Shown piece by piece: positions 5,826 to 5,846 of a DNA stretch of 5,846 nt. The notes beneath the pieces are model-generated. The model did not search any database. It was not told the DNA's origin and saw nothing but the letters and a program-made list of their open reading frames with translations. Location: NCBI GenBank assembly GCA_017464645.1, contig JAFTZF010000039.1:1-5846 (forward strand), in the 5' to 3' direction. The position numbers and the translations under genes are program-made. The stretch's first letter is position 1; the number at the start of each line of letters is the position of its first letter. This DNA comes from Lachnospiraceae bacterium. Its GTDB lineage: Bacteria > Bacillota_A > Clostridia > Lachnospirales > Lachnospiraceae.

Positions 5826-5832
5826 CTTTCAG

Positions 5833-5840
5833 TCCTCCTT
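5833..5840 (-). promoter_or_regulatory. Ribosome binding site of the SPFH gene
   Basis: AAGGAGGA on the minus strand lies 7 bases before the ATG at 5825 and selects Met1 over the second in-frame ATG at Met5. The promoter must lie beyond the window. Confidence 0.75.
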
Positions 5841-5846
5841 ATATTC

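Overview
The window is a compact bacterial segment with every gene on the minus strand, so transcription runs from the high to the low coordinates. Protein similarity, moderately high GC content, strong AGGAGG-type ribosome binding sites and very tight gene packing point to a Firmicute, most likely a gut Lachnospiraceae (Clostridia). This placement is an inference from recalled family resemblance, not a database result.

In transcription order: (1) an SPFH/band-7 membrane protein (4890-5825) with an N-terminal membrane anchor and a coiled coil of 11-residue repeats. (2) A 162-base gap (4728-4889) with three consecutive RNA hairpins, one of which looks like a Rho-independent terminator. (3) A patatin-like lipid hydrolase (3528-4727). 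(4) Ornithine carbamoyltransferase (2588-3586), whose start lies inside the end of the patatin gene. (5) A 93-residue hydrophobic membrane protein (2310-2591), joined to the previous gene by an ATGA overlap. (6) A biotin-protein ligase with no DNA-binding domain (1491-2306). (7) A small acidic protein of unknown function (1105-1443). (8) A tRNA-dihydrouridine synthase of the DusB type (139-1104), starting at GTG. (9) The first 40 codons of a DegV-family fatty-acid-binding protein (1-120), cut by the window edge.

From the patatin gene to degV the genes overlap or lie within 47 bases of each other with no terminator between them, so they probably form one transcription unit of mixed function. 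A loose lipid theme can be seen: patatin lipases release fatty acids, DegV/FakB proteins bind them, and biotin ligase activates acetyl-CoA carboxylase. ArgF and DusB do not fit that theme.

I see no mobile element, CRISPR array, tRNA, rRNA or clear novel multi-gene system. The least explained parts are the hairpin-rich gap before the patatin gene, including a possible pairing that would hide the patatin ribosome binding site, the two small uncharacterised proteins, and the long patatin/argF overlap.
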